Notes: a model not told the origin generated them from the letters alone. A stretch of DNA of 64,000 bases from an uncultured Bacteroidales bacterium (GCA_944326305.1 CALVDL010000011.1:1-64000), one strand, 5' to 3'. Positions 23,692 through 33,224 are shown, counted from the first letter of the stretch. Made by a program: numbers and translations.

Positions 23692-24017
23692 AATTTGAAG
23701 ATCCTCTCCATCATCTGCCACTTCTCATGCGAGGCGGCATGCGGGTCCGCCTGCTGGAAGCGCGACATGTACTCCTCCCACTCCTTCTGGCGAGGGAGGG
23801 AGGCAAGACGCTCATTGTCCTTCACCCAATCGAAGTCATCCACCGTATCCACTATCATGAACAAGAGGTTCCCGCGGAGATAGATCTGCATATCCAGAAT
23901 CCCCACCTCCCGGATGCCTTCCTTTATCTCGGGCCATACACGGGAATGTTCCTTTACGTAATCGGCTATCAGCTGGGGATCGTCCCTCAATGTAAGTGTC
24001 TGGCAATATCGCTTCAT
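23688..24017 (-). CDS. L-rhamnose mutarotase-family protein (probable 6-deoxyhexose mutarotase)
   Basis: 109-residue ferredoxin-like small protein: KRYCQTLTLRDDPQLIADY, HSRVWPEI with the active-site His, GNLLFMIVD and the C-terminal W-rich segment match the RhaM/DUF718 family, which interconverts anomers of L-rhamnose and related sugars. Sits between GDP-fucose synthase and a FucP-type transporter, so L-fucose is a good candidate substrate here; that is inference. Confidence 0.85.
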   Translation of the reverse strand: MKRYCQTLTLRDDPQLIADYVKEHSRVWPEIKEGIREVGILDMQIYLRGNLLFMIVDTVDDFDWVKDNERLASLPRQKEWEEYMSRFQQADPHAASHEKWQMMERIFKL

Positions 24018-24046
24018 GGTCTGCAGCTTTTATATCGTGTCGCGGA

Positions 24047-25195
24047 CTATACTGTCTGGTGGTTGATGCAGATGCCCTGGAGATACCAGCCGTAAAGGCG
24101 CCGGATGCCTTCGTCGATCTCCACCTTGTGATGCCAGCCGAGGCTGTGCAGCTTGCTCACGTCAGTGAGCTTCCTCATGGTCCCGTCCGGCTTGGAGGCA
24201 TCCCACTCTATGGCTCCGGAGAAGCCGGTCTCCTTCTTGATCTTCTCGGCCACCTCCCTGATGCTCAGTTCCTTCCCGGTGCCCACATTGATATGGCAGT
24301 TCCGCACTTCCACTATCCCGTCGGAATTCTTCACCGAAGCGTCGAAAGTGTCCCTGAAGTCGACATTCAGGAGCACATGTACCGATGCATCGGCCATCTC
24401 CTCGCTCCAGAGGAACTCCCTCATCGGGCGTCCGGTTCCCCAGAGCGTCACGGCCTCGGGAGTGACTCCGTACAGGGCAAGGACCCCGGAAATCTCCTCC
24501 CGGGCCGAGTTCCCGTCAACTATTGTCCTGACACCGTCCTTTGATATGCCCACAGGCCTGAGGGAGATGTCCTTCCTCACTGCATCCCAGTCACCGTTAC
24601 GCATACACACAGCAAGATGGAACTTGCGGAGCATGGCCGGCAGGACATGGCTGTTCTCCAGATGGAAATTGTCATTCGGGCCATAAAGGTTGGTAGGCAT
24701 GACTGCAATGTAGTTCGTCCCGTACTGCAGGTTAAAGCTCTCGTACATCTTCAGTCCGGCTATCTTTGCTATCGCATAAGGCTCGTTGGTGTACTCCAAT
24801 GGTGAAGTAAGCAGACAGTCCTCCTTCATCGGCTGCGGAGCCTCCCGTGGATAGATGCATGTGCTACCGAGGAACAGGAGCCTCTGTACCCCGTGACGGA
24901 AGCTTTCCCCTATCACGTTCTGCTGTATCTGGAGGTTCTCCCAGATGAAATCCGCACGGTACCGGAGATTGGCCATTATACCGCCCACATGTGCTGCGGC
25001 AAGCACCACGGCATCAGGCTTTTCACGGTCGAAGAAAGCTTTCACCGCCGCCCCGTCCAGGAGGTCGAGCTCGCTATGGGTGCACCCGACAAGGTTCGTA
25101 TACCCCCGCTGCAGGAGATTGTTCCATATTGCGGAACCGACCAGTCCCCGGTGGCCCGCAACATATATCTTGGCTGTCTTTTTCAGTGGTTCCAT
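24047..25195 (-). CDS. fcl: GDP-L-fucose synthase
   Basis: Epimerises and reduces GDP-4-keto-6-deoxymannose to GDP-L-fucose with NADPH. VAGHRGLVGSA Rossmann motif (residues 12-22), GSTCIYPREA and YAIAKIAG (catalytic Tyr-Lys) are visible, with NLYGPNDNFH substrate segment. 382 residues is longer than the about 320 of E. coli Fcl; the extra block (about 200-245) is the insertion usual in Bacteroidota. The partner Gmd is not in the window. Heads the run fcl-mutarotase-fucP-epimerase. Confidence 0.93.
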   Translation of the reverse strand: MEPLKKTAKIYVAGHRGLVGSAIWNNLLQRGYTNLVGCTHSELDLLDGAAVKAFFDREKPDAVVLAAAHVGGIMANLRYRADFIWENLQIQQNVIGESFRHGVQRLLFLGSTCIYPREAPQPMKEDCLLTSPLEYTNEPYAIAKIAGLKMYESFNLQYGTNYIAVMPTNLYGPNDNFHLENSHVLPAMLRKFHLAVCMRNGDWDAVRKDISLRPVGISKDGVRTIVDGNSAREEISGVLALYGVTPEAVTLWGTGRPMREFLWSEEMADASVHVLLNVDFRDTFDASVKNSDGIVEVRNCHINVGTGKELSIREVAEKIKKETGFSGAIEWDASKPDGTMRKLTDVSKLHSLGWHHKVEIDEGIRRLYGWYLQGICINHQTV

Positions 25196-25218
25196 TATCT
25201 TTTCCGTATTCCGGAGTG

Positions 25219-25226
25219 CAAAGTTA
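25219..25226 (-). promoter_or_regulatory. -7 box TAACTTTG of the fcl run
   Basis: Exact TAnnTTTG on the minus strand followed by CACTC, about 24 bases before the ATG. The -33 box is not clear. Confidence 0.5.
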
Positions 25227-25378
25227 TCAATTATTTTGCAACTCGTGGTTAATTATATGGCATAATCAGCTTTTCCACGGTTTCCCGGATATGAATAATG
25301 GCACTATGTAGAGGCAAATCCCTCGGCTGCGCTCGGGATTACAGGAAAGTGGACTGTCATTTCGACCGCCAGCAACCC

Positions 25379-25418
25379 TTTTTGTCATTTCGACCGAGCG
25401 GAGCGAGTGGAGAAATCT
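25379..25418 (-). repeat. Dispersed extragenic repeat, copy 2
   Basis: Inverted copy of 8698-8737 with two mismatches. A degenerate third piece (TGTCATTTCGACCGCC) lies just left at 25358-25374. The gap 25227-25440 contains nothing else. Confidence 0.75.
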
Positions 25419-25440
25419 GAAAGCCCTGATAGCCAGATAA

Positions 25441-27714
25441 TTATTCGGTCACACCATCGATGATACGGAAGCAGCGGACACGGTTAATCGTAGAACGTTC
25501 TTGCCATCCTGCCTCATTGACTCCACTTTTTTCATAAGCATACTCCCCTTCCCAATCAACATTATCCGGAGCATCCGGATTACTTTGTCCTCCGACATAA
25601 TGCCGGACTCTGGTAGCTCTGGCCCGGTGAATATCTTCATTATAGGTATTACCCCACCAAGATAATGTAAATCCTTCTTCTTCACCAGCTGCAGATGACC
25701 AGTAATAATTTTCTTGAAAATCCGAACTAACTGTATAATTATGAAGCAACGTCTGCTCTAACTCACGGATACCAGGCAGATACCAAATTACATCCACTAC
25801 CGTTCCGTCTCGGTTTCGCTTGTTTTTATTAAGACAATACGCGGCTGCAGATTCTGGTGTATCATCAAGTGTCATTATCTCTTGACCGTTATGTTCTGCA
25901 ATGATAGGAGTAAACACGTCACCCATTGTAGTGTTTTGACTGCAATATGTACCTTGACTTACACCTAATATTGCTCCCTTATCTGATCCTATTTCAGAAT
26001 TATTCCCCCAAGGAAGCCCATCTTCATACCGTTCACTGCTATTGTATGACGCAAGAGGATCATAGTAATTAAGGTATTCCTCATATTGCTCCATATAAAC
26101 AATCTTCGTATCACGTCCATCCTGAATCGTTGATGTCATAAGTCCGCGCTGTCCGAGGGTCAATGTCTGAGAGGAAACAGTCCCGTCTGCTGATTCGAAA
26201 TTTATCTTTATATCAGCTTCCCTATCGCCCAAACTCGAATTTTCGTCCAGATAAAAATATATCCGCTCTACCTTTAATCCGGTTCCGGTATTGGTCATAG
26301 TATATTTTGCAGTAAAGTCCTGACCATTGTGCTTCTCCCGTAACCAGTCCTGCATATCAGTATAAAAATAGGCTGCCTTCCCGTCCCCCTCGCTTTCCGC
26401 CTCCCTCTGTATCGGGTCCATCCATATCCATCCACGTGCTTCAGCAGGCACTTCGAACACGAGGGAGCCCCTGCCTGGCAGATACACGTCCATTGGAGTG
26501 ACATTGAAATGGGCGTCATGGTTGCGTTCGCGCAGGATGGTATAGTAATAGTCATTCTCTTCACGAGAGACAGTCACTCGGGTATCAAGGCCCACTACAC
26601 CACTGCCATCAGGAGCATCAGGATGGTTTACGGCCGTAATGCCGCGTACACTTACATTATTGACATACTTGCAGTTGCGTGTTATGTTGAAATCATCCAC
26701 GGCATTTTCCCCCAAATAGAGGGTATAAGTAATATTGCTCGTATGGGCGTTCTTGTCGGTATAGCGGCCAATAAGATATACGTATGCAGCATTTTCCGCA
26801 GCTACAGTCGGCTTGAACCTCTGCCGGTATTCCTCCGGGATTCCCGCATCTATGGTCCCGGTAGCCTCGCGGAACGACTCGAACATGTAAAAGCTGAACG
26901 AATAGCTGTTGTTCCCGGAACCAGGTGTCAGATTGATGGTCACAGGGACTGCATCCGGGTCAAGTACGGAATCATCATCTGTTTGTCCGCTCTGCGGAAC
27001 AGCCAGTGCACCTGAAGGCATGTTGCATAGCTGTATCCCACTGATATGCAGCACAGGATACCCGTCCTCAACATCTTCTGCAGGAGGATTCAGACTGAGA
27101 TTGAAGTCCACACGCGCCATAAGAGACTTCAGCTGTATACTTATCATCTGGCCGCCCCCTCCTGTGAAGTCCTGCGGCAGCAGCGAACGCCCAGACATGG
27201 GCAGGCCCGTATCGGGATACCTTCCTAAAGAGCCTTTGTTGTTTTCACGGTACGGAGTGTACCTGTAAGCCTCCATCGCCGCACGGTCGGCTATCTCGTC
27301 CGGCAGGCCGTCACCGTCTGTGTCACTGAATGTACCTTCCGCGAGATTGGCAAGGACGAATATATCGACATTGGAGGCATCCTCGAACTGGCTGGCATCT
27401 ATCAGCAGGGTGCTCTCCCCTCCATCAAGATACCGGTAGCTCTTTCCTTCGTCCGTTGTAGAAGAGCCGGAGGAACGGAGGTAGTCCCCGCTATCATGGT
27501 CGAAGAAGAACACATGGAGATTGTATATCTCCACCTCCTCCGGTGTCTTGTCCGTGGACCTGGTATTTACGATATGCCGTCCCATGCTTACCGGCGCGAC
27601 GGAAAGCGCCACCATCCCGGCCTGCATGCGGCCCTCCTCAGGCTCCATTAAGCCCTGGCATGAGATGAGGGACACAAACAATGGGAATGACAGTATATGC
27701 AGAAGGTGTTTCAT
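25441..27714 (-). CDS. DUF4906-type fimbrial tip/adhesin lipoprotein
   Basis: About 757 residues from the second Met (MKHLLHILSFPLF), which gives a clean lipoprotein signal ending LISC. The N-terminal two thirds resemble large fimbrial subunits of the DUF4906 kind (EIYNLHVFFFD, LMARVDFNLSLN, RGWIWMDP segments). The last about 250 residues form a separate domain (WYLPGIRELEQTL, YYWSSAAG, RVRCFRI), the lectin-like module found at the ends of Bacteroidota tip proteins. This C-terminal part is visibly more AT-rich than the N-terminal part, suggesting domain exchange. Last gene of the fimbrial operon. Confidence 0.75.
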   Translation of the reverse strand: MKHLLHILSFPLFVSLISCQGLMEPEEGRMQAGMVALSVAPVSMGRHIVNTRSTDKTPEEVEIYNLHVFFFDHDSGDYLRSSGSSTTDEGKSYRYLDGGESTLLIDASQFEDASNVDIFVLANLAEGTFSDTDGDGLPDEIADRAAMEAYRYTPYRENNKGSLGRYPDTGLPMSGRSLLPQDFTGGGGQMISIQLKSLMARVDFNLSLNPPAEDVEDGYPVLHISGIQLCNMPSGALAVPQSGQTDDDSVLDPDAVPVTINLTPGSGNNSYSFSFYMFESFREATGTIDAGIPEEYRQRFKPTVAAENAAYVYLIGRYTDKNAHTSNITYTLYLGENAVDDFNITRNCKYVNNVSVRGITAVNHPDAPDGSGVVGLDTRVTVSREENDYYYTILRERNHDAHFNVTPMDVYLPGRGSLVFEVPAEARGWIWMDPIQREAESEGDGKAAYFYTDMQDWLREKHNGQDFTAKYTMTNTGTGLKVERIYFYLDENSSLGDREADIKINFESADGTVSSQTLTLGQRGLMTSTIQDGRDTKIVYMEQYEEYLNYYDPLASYNSSERYEDGLPWGNNSEIGSDKGAILGVSQGTYCSQNTTMGDVFTPIIAEHNGQEIMTLDDTPESAAAYCLNKNKRNRDGTVVDVIWYLPGIRELEQTLLHNYTVSSDFQENYYWSSAAGEEEGFTLSWWGNTYNEDIHRARATRVRHYVGGQSNPDAPDNVDWEGEYAYEKSGVNEAGWQERSTINRVRCFRIIDGVTE

Positions 27715-27731
27715 CTGTACAGTATTGTTTT

Positions 27732-28853
27732 TCATTCAAATACAATATCGCTGACAAATTCGTTGTCCCACTCCGTTTCCTCTGCGGATAGGGTCAGGCT
27801 GCTGCCAAGGAAGTTGAAGGTGATGTCGTGCATCATACCGTTCCTGTAATTCATATCCGGCAATATGGAAGAGAAGGACCTCACCTCCCCGTCCCCTATC
27901 CGGTATGTCATGACAATCCGCGGGGCTTCAAGGCCCGGCACGCCCATGATGGGGCGGTTATCATCAATATTCGGTATCAGCAGCAGAGATACCTTTGAAA
28001 TGCCGTCATCCTCCGTAAAATATTTCTCATACGTATTTGGGGCGACGGAAAGGGGTGCGTCGGCAACGGTGAATGTGCCGCTGTACCTGCCAGAAATTAC
28101 ATAGTCCGTCTGGGCTTCTATCACCATCTCCTTATTGAACGTTCCGCCCAATGTCAGGGAAGTGACGGTGACAGGCAGGTCCGAATTGTAGTTGTTGACC
28201 CGGAACCTCAATCCTGCTGTCATATGGTAGAACTGGAAGGAGACGGCCCCTTCAGTACTCCGAAGGTCAATATTGTTCGACAGCATGGCGTCCCGCAAAA
28301 GCTTCCGATCAAGGATGCCTCCGGTATCCTCAAACGGGAGAGTGAACGTAGCTTCAGGGGCATCATTATACTGCTCTATCCCGGTACCGCTGACGTAGCC
28401 TATCGTACTTATTGAAAAGTAGTCCGGGTCACATGGAGAGTAAGCGAAAAAAGAATACAGATAACTGTCATCCTCATACCACGAATAAAGCGGGCTGTAA
28501 GACCATCCTCCGTCAATGCCTTTTATCAGCATGACCCCATGGAGAGAGGTGCCGTCGTAGTCATGCATAAAAGGATGGCATCCTGTCTTCTTTGTAGCCC
28601 AGGGCGTGGAGCCGCCGCTTTCGTCCTGCGTCAGGCAGTATCCAAGCACACCGACCGTTGCTCCGGAAGGGAATTCCCCGTCCACAGCATCATAGTCAGC
28701 CTTTACGTCCACATCTACTGTCAATGAGCTGAACAGGATAGGGCGGGATGACAATGCCGGGGAGCTCCCGGGTACGGAGGTCTTGGCGCATCCGGAAAGG
28801 AGGGCTGCGGCAAGGGCCAGGGAATTAAGGAGGATGACAATGTTTTTATGCAT
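27732..28853 (-). CDS. Fimbrillin-family lipoprotein (third Mfa-like subunit)
   Basis: Start placed at MHKNIVILLNSLALAAALLSGC (28853), since the 26 residues before it in the longest frame lack a signal sequence. Lipobox LSGC. The mature protein shows the fimbrillin layout: RPILFSS early strand, FQFYHMTAGLRFRVNN in the middle and NGMMHDITFNF near the end, all typical of Mfa-like/BACON-like fimbrial subunits that polymerise by donor-strand exchange after surface cleavage. Possibly a minor or anchor subunit. Confidence 0.75.
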   Translation of the reverse strand: MHKNIVILLNSLALAAALLSGCAKTSVPGSSPALSSRPILFSSLTVDVDVKADYDAVDGEFPSGATVGVLGYCLTQDESGGSTPWATKKTGCHPFMHDYDGTSLHGVMLIKGIDGGWSYSPLYSWYEDDSYLYSFFAYSPCDPDYFSISTIGYVSGTGIEQYNDAPEATFTLPFEDTGGILDRKLLRDAMLSNNIDLRSTEGAVSFQFYHMTAGLRFRVNNYNSDLPVTVTSLTLGGTFNKEMVIEAQTDYVISGRYSGTFTVADAPLSVAPNTYEKYFTEDDGISKVSLLLIPNIDDNRPIMGVPGLEAPRIVMTYRIGDGEVRSFSSILPDMNYRNGMMHDITFNFLGSSLTLSAEETEWDNEFVSDIVFE

Positions 28854-28888
28854 ATTTATAAAGTTGGTTTTAATGCAGATCCCGGAGG

Positions 28889-29866
28889 TCACTGGACAGT
28901 GATACCGCCTCCAGTGGAGGTTTCTCCCCACCTGTCTGCCTGCAGGCCGCTGAACACAATCATATCCGGCTGGAGAGTCAGTGTATAGGTATAGCGGCGC
29001 CCCTCCTCCCAGCGGACTATGGTAGTGGTAGTCAGCGATGCAGTCCGCACCTGTTCAACATATTTCCGGGAAGAATAGGTTACGCTGATCCTCACCGCGC
29101 CTATGTCCTGCGGCAGGAGAAACAGTGAGCCGTCCACTTCCCTGCTGAATATGTATTCTCCGCCGCTGCCGGAAGCCAGCTCGACTGGACCATCCATAGT
29201 GAAGCCCTCTGCAGCCGTATCCGACCATGACGCCTGCCCGGAAACTGCGTCATACCCGAGCGTCCCTTTCACGGACACAGGGGAAAGGCTTGCTGCCTCT
29301 AAGGTAACTATGTCGTCGGCTTCCCACAGGCTGCCACGCTGCACATAAAAGCTGACGCAGGTAAGTCTGTGGGAAAAATCCAGCGGGACAGGCCTGGGAC
29401 TGTCTCCGGACATGTCTAAAGAGCAGGCCGTCATGAGATCATGCCCGGAGCGTGCATCGAAGTCCCTGACCGTGACCGCACCGTCTTCTGTACATGCAAC
29501 CCCTGCACCTGACTGCGCCAGTGTCCCTGCATCAGGATACACGGCAAAGAAATCATAGGTCCTTCCGTGCAGCCAGTAGCGTGGCTCTCCATATGACCAC
29601 AGCCCGCCGTCATTGTCTACCTGCACCCCACCGAATACGGTAGAATTGGCATCCTGCGGAGAATACCATCCCCAGATGGTGAACCTTTCCATTCCATCAG
29701 CATCCTCCACAATGGATTTTGCCTGCAGTCCGGTCTGGTTATTCTCCACCGATGCATTGAATGATATGCCGACAGTGGCCTCCTCCTGCGGGATGGATGT
29801 CTTTCTGCAGGAGGAGGACGCTGCGGCTATAAGAGTTAAAAGTATGAATGCTGTGTTTTTAAGCAT
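28889..29866 (-). CDS. Fimbrillin-family lipoprotein (second Mfa-like subunit)
   Basis: Signal MLKNTAFILLTLIAAASSSC; start set at the second Met. ISFNASVENN, YWLHGRTYDFFAVYP, LDFSHRLTCVSFYVQ and RRYTYTLTLQPD follow the fimbrillin subunit pattern. 326 residues. Lies 10 bases... downstream of the first subunit gene with its stop-start gap of about 20 bases, cotranscribed. Confidence 0.78.
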   Translation of the reverse strand: MLKNTAFILLTLIAAASSSCRKTSIPQEEATVGISFNASVENNQTGLQAKSIVEDADGMERFTIWGWYSPQDANSTVFGGVQVDNDGGLWSYGEPRYWLHGRTYDFFAVYPDAGTLAQSGAGVACTEDGAVTVRDFDARSGHDLMTACSLDMSGDSPRPVPLDFSHRLTCVSFYVQRGSLWEADDIVTLEAASLSPVSVKGTLGYDAVSGQASWSDTAAEGFTMDGPVELASGSGGEYIFSREVDGSLFLLPQDIGAVRISVTYSSRKYVEQVRTASLTTTTIVRWEEGRRYTYTLTLQPDMIVFSGLQADRWGETSTGGGITVQ

Positions 29867-29885
29867 TGCAGGCAATAAAATTGTA

Positions 29886-30890
29886 CTACAGGCCTGGTAC
29901 TTCCACTTCCTGATCCACCCAATCTTCTACATCCGGATCAATCGTAATCTCCCGAGGACCTGAGAATGTAAGGGTATAAATATATTTCTTCCCTGCGTCC
30001 CAGGATGTTGCCTGCGCTTCTCCGTCTACTTTCAGAGCGACAGTCGCGACAACATCTGTCATGGAAGCTTCTCCGTCAGGATATGTTATATCATAAGTAA
30101 GCTCAAGGAGCTGTGTGTCATCAAGTGCTGCTATAGGAACTACAAGCACAGGATTTCCTACTTCAGTAGCCGCTGTTGTCAGCTGCTGGTTGGCACTCTC
30201 ACAGACATTCATGTCCTTAGCTGTCTTGCCTTCCGTATTCCATGCGAATGTCACATCAGACTCTGAAGGCGTTGCAGTCATCGACCCCTCCTGGAAACTG
30301 CCTTTAAGGACAGCATTCTTGATGGTGATGGTCTGGCTTTCATCTGCAGTGGCAGCCTTGAATACCACCTGCGCAAGAGCATGCTTAAAAGTCATAGGAA
30401 GGTCGCCCTGAATCTTGCCTGACTTTGCTGTTTTTGCAACAAGCACATCCGTCTGATTAGAGCTATTGTCCGCCAAAGTAGCAGTAATATAGTTCAAATC
30501 ATATCCGGAATCATGGTTGAATGCTACATCGGAGAACGATGTCGCCCCTTCTATAGTTGCTGTAGGAGCCACCGCATTGAATGTGAGTGTACCGGTGGCA
30601 GGCCAGTAGCGCATCGTTGTGGCATCATGCCATACGCCAGAACCATAGGTAAAGCTTGTTCCGCTCTCCCCGAAATAGTGGAGGCTTTCTGCATCCCCGT
30701 CATACAGGGCGTGAACCAGCATGTTCCAGTCGGTAGGGAACTCTGCAGAATTGTCAAGCGGAGCCTTTGTCGTCCCATAGTAGTACGCTTCAAAAGCGAT
30801 TTCCTGAGGCTCGCCTGTGTCTACCGTAGTGACCTTTGCACAGCCGGCTATCATAGCCGCGGCAGTTGCGATGAATAGAATTTTTTTCAT
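29886..30890 (-). CDS. Fimbrillin-family lipoprotein (first, probably major, subunit)
   Basis: MKKILFIATAAAMIAGC lipoprotein signal, then IAFEAYYYGTTKAPL (an Arg/Lys-adjacent cleavage zone typical of fimbrillins), YWPATGTLTFNAVAP, MTFKHALAQVVFKA and KKYIYTLTFSGPREITIDPDV. 334 residues, Ala/Thr-rich and of better codon quality than the others; position right after DUF5119 suggests the shaft subunit. The fold family is confident; the major-subunit role is inferred from place and composition. Confidence 0.8.
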   Translation of the reverse strand: MKKILFIATAAAMIAGCAKVTTVDTGEPQEIAFEAYYYGTTKAPLDNSAEFPTDWNMLVHALYDGDAESLHYFGESGTSFTYGSGVWHDATTMRYWPATGTLTFNAVAPTATIEGATSFSDVAFNHDSGYDLNYITATLADNSSNQTDVLVAKTAKSGKIQGDLPMTFKHALAQVVFKAATADESQTITIKNAVLKGSFQEGSMTATPSESDVTFAWNTEGKTAKDMNVCESANQQLTTAATEVGNPVLVVPIAALDDTQLLELTYDITYPDGEASMTDVVATVALKVDGEAQATSWDAGKKYIYTLTFSGPREITIDPDVEDWVDQEVEVPGL

Positions 30891-30927
30891 AATACCATGA
30901 ATTAAAAGTTAATAAATAAGTGTATTG

Positions 30928-31896
30928 TCATATTATTATATCTATATCCTCGTCTTCCCAGTCCCCTACACCGGGATCCAGACCTCCCCCGGAAGGCTTT
31001 GTCACCTCGAAATCCCCGATGACCTCGAGAGTCTGGTCGTCATTGTCCTTGAACTGGTCAGTCAGGTCGAAGGTGAAGATGTGCTCGCCGCCACCGGTGT
31101 CCTTGACCAGGAGGTCGAGGGTGAGGACGCTCTCCACTCCGGGATGCTTCCCGAAAGTATTGAAAGATCCGCTGAGCACGGTCCTGGTGTCATCCATATG
31201 CATGTCGAAATATATGGTCGCGGGAGTGTCCGAATCTTCCCCGGCCCCTATATAGTGCGCCCTGACCATCCCGCTGATAAGAGCACTTACCGAACTGATA
31301 TACTGCCCTCCCCTTATCTCCCTCACTGTGATGTTGTAAGTCTCGACCACTGTCTCCGCCCTGGCGGATATCACGTGCTGTCCTGACTCTCCGGCCACCT
31401 GTACAGGAATGTCGACACCGTACCCGTTCGCGACGAACAGATGGTCCGGGGTATTGACTATATTTTCGTCCGGGGAATCCCCGTTTTTAGAGGCATGCAT
31501 GGACGCCCTGGCGGCGAGGAAGGTATTGAGCTGTCCTTTCAGGTAGTCCGGAATCTCGTTGGTATATGCCACTGCCTGTGAATGGTGCGACTCCCTGCCG
31601 ATTATTGTGCTTTCAGTCCCGAAGTTGTATACCACCATATGATATGTGCCCGGAGCCACCCAGATGTCACCTCCATGCGGGCCGACGAAATCCTCGAAAA
31701 GCAGCTCCCCGGTATCCGGGTCGTAGAAATTGACCTTCATCAAGGACGGAAGGGACTCCAGTTCGTAGTTCGTGATCTCGTCCTCTATCTCAAGGTCCAG
31801 ATACACGTTGGAGATCTGGTCCACAAGAGGCCTCCGTTCGCATGAAAGAACGGCGGACAGCGACAGCACAGCCAATATCAGATACATGAACCTCAT
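30928..31896 (-). CDS. DUF5119 lipoprotein of the fimbrial operon
   Basis: Lipoprotein signal ending AVLSC. DUF5119 proteins accompany DUF3575/DUF3868 and Mfa-like genes in Bacteroidota. Visible landmarks: RPLVDQISNVYLDLEIED (residues 22-39), a FYDPDTGELLFEDF strand pair, YHMVVYNFGTES and GSFNTFGKHPG. 322 residues, ends in a run of acidic then Ile residues. Start overlaps the upstream gene's stop (ATGA), so translation of the two is coupled. Probably an anchor/assembly factor. Confidence 0.8.
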   Translation of the reverse strand: MRFMYLILAVLSLSAVLSCERRPLVDQISNVYLDLEIEDEITNYELESLPSLMKVNFYDPDTGELLFEDFVGPHGGDIWVAPGTYHMVVYNFGTESTIIGRESHHSQAVAYTNEIPDYLKGQLNTFLAARASMHASKNGDSPDENIVNTPDHLFVANGYGVDIPVQVAGESGQHVISARAETVVETYNITVREIRGGQYISSVSALISGMVRAHYIGAGEDSDTPATIYFDMHMDDTRTVLSGSFNTFGKHPGVESVLTLDLLVKDTGGGEHIFTFDLTDQFKDNDDQTLEVIGDFEVTKPSGGGLDPGVGDWEDEDIDIII

Positions 31897-33116
31897 CTCC
31901 GCGCCCTCCTTTCCGTATCTACTTTCCTGAATACCGGTATCACTACAGACACCGCCGCCTTAGTCGGGGCTATCATGTCTATGATAAGCTCCTGTTCGTC
32001 CCGGACAAGATCCCCGTAAGGTTCCTTTACTTCATACGGACGTGCCCATGAACGGATATAGCCCACCCCGATGGAAAATTCGAAACGTACATTCTTCCTT
32101 TTTCCTACAGGGAGGGCGTATGTATAGTCAACACCGGCACTCACATATTCACCCTGGGCGCCTTTCCAGTTCCGTTCAAGGTCGTAATACCCTGCATTCA
32201 CGCCCAGTCCAACAGAATGCCCGGTAAGCCTCTGCTGCCATGTACGGCTGCGGCCGAACCAATAGCGTGCCTCAAGCCCGACACCCAGCAGCTCTATGCA
32301 CCAGCGGTTCTTTTCCGGCGGCCATATCCACGGGAAATAATAGTCCATCCCGACTGACCAGCTGTTGCCCACCGGGATAGACATGCCTACATTGGAGGCA
32401 GGTAGAAGAAGGTTGGTCCTGAAAGCAAGTACCGGCTTGCGGACTGATGGCCGCTGGAATTCATGGGGTTTTATCTCTGCCCCCCCCTGTGAAGAAATCC
32501 GCCCTTGCGGCGAAGCGAGGTACGGAACGCCGTCAAAACTGTGCCATGTAGGGAATTTGAGGGTGGCAGAACGAGTATACTTGAGATGTTTTTCCTTTAT
32601 ATAGGAGTACATTTCAGGGAATACCTTCAGTACCATTTCCTTGGTGTCATTCCTGTAATTGCCGTCGATAATCCACAGCACTATACTCTTGTTAGGGAAG
32701 TCCGGATCACTGATGATAAGGTTCTTGAGCCCTGTCCAGTCTTCCCCCACGTAATCGACCTGCACTTTGCCGCCAGGAAGTCCCGGATTGAGGGAGACGA
32801 GATAGTCTCGAACGGCTTCAGCCCTTTTCCTTGACAAGATGCTGTTGTAGCCGTCGCGCCCGTCAAGGGAAGCGGCCCCGGTGATGAACAGGCTGTCCTA
32901 GAAATGAGGGTCGGAAAGGATAGCAGCCACGGTATCTAGTACTGCACCGTTTTCCATATATAAGGAATCCACACTGAAGCTGTCCAACCGGAAATAGACC
33001 GAAAATGCAGAGGTATCCCTGACACTTCCGGTCCTGTTCAGTCTTGTATTATCAGCACTACAGAGCAGTGCAGGAAATATTGCGACAGACAGCAGCAATA
33101 CAATCATCCTATTCAT
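31893..33116 (-). pseudogene. OmpA-like/DUF3575 protein, first gene of the fimbrial operon, interrupted by an in-frame TAG
   Basis: From ATG 33116 the frame encodes a signal peptide (MNRMIVLLLSVAIFPALLCS) and VYFRLDSFSVDSLYMENG, then hits TAG at 32898-32900 after SDPHF. The same frame continues without a shift as DSLFITGAASLDGRDGYNSI, SRKRAEAVRDYLV (OmpA-like part) and, from about residue 235, the DUF3575 barrel (FRTNLLLPASNVGMSIPVG, LTGHSVGLGVNAGYYDLE). So a single-base nonsense change splits a 407-residue protein. Without readthrough the outer-membrane barrel would be lost; a restart at TTG 32835-32837 lacks a signal peptide. Confidence 0.85.
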
Positions 33117-33210
33117 AAAACCCTCACACCGTCAAAAGCAATCACGATTTTCATCTGGCCGGAAACCTCAACTGCGGTTTCCCAAAAGGGATCTGTAATA
33201 AACAATCGTA

Positions 33211-33224
33211 TTTTTACGTAAAAA
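33211..33224. repeat. 14-bp palindrome in the fimbrial leader
   Basis: TTTTTACGTAAAAA, symmetric with itself; could be a regulator site. Next to it are a 7-bp hairpin GGAAACC/GGTTTCC (33161-33182) and CCCAAAAGGG. Confidence 0.4.

Noticed and set aside
32898..32900. Genome-wide TAG recoding
   Set aside because: rpoB (62754-62756) and rplL (58828-58830) both end in TAG at the expected lengths.
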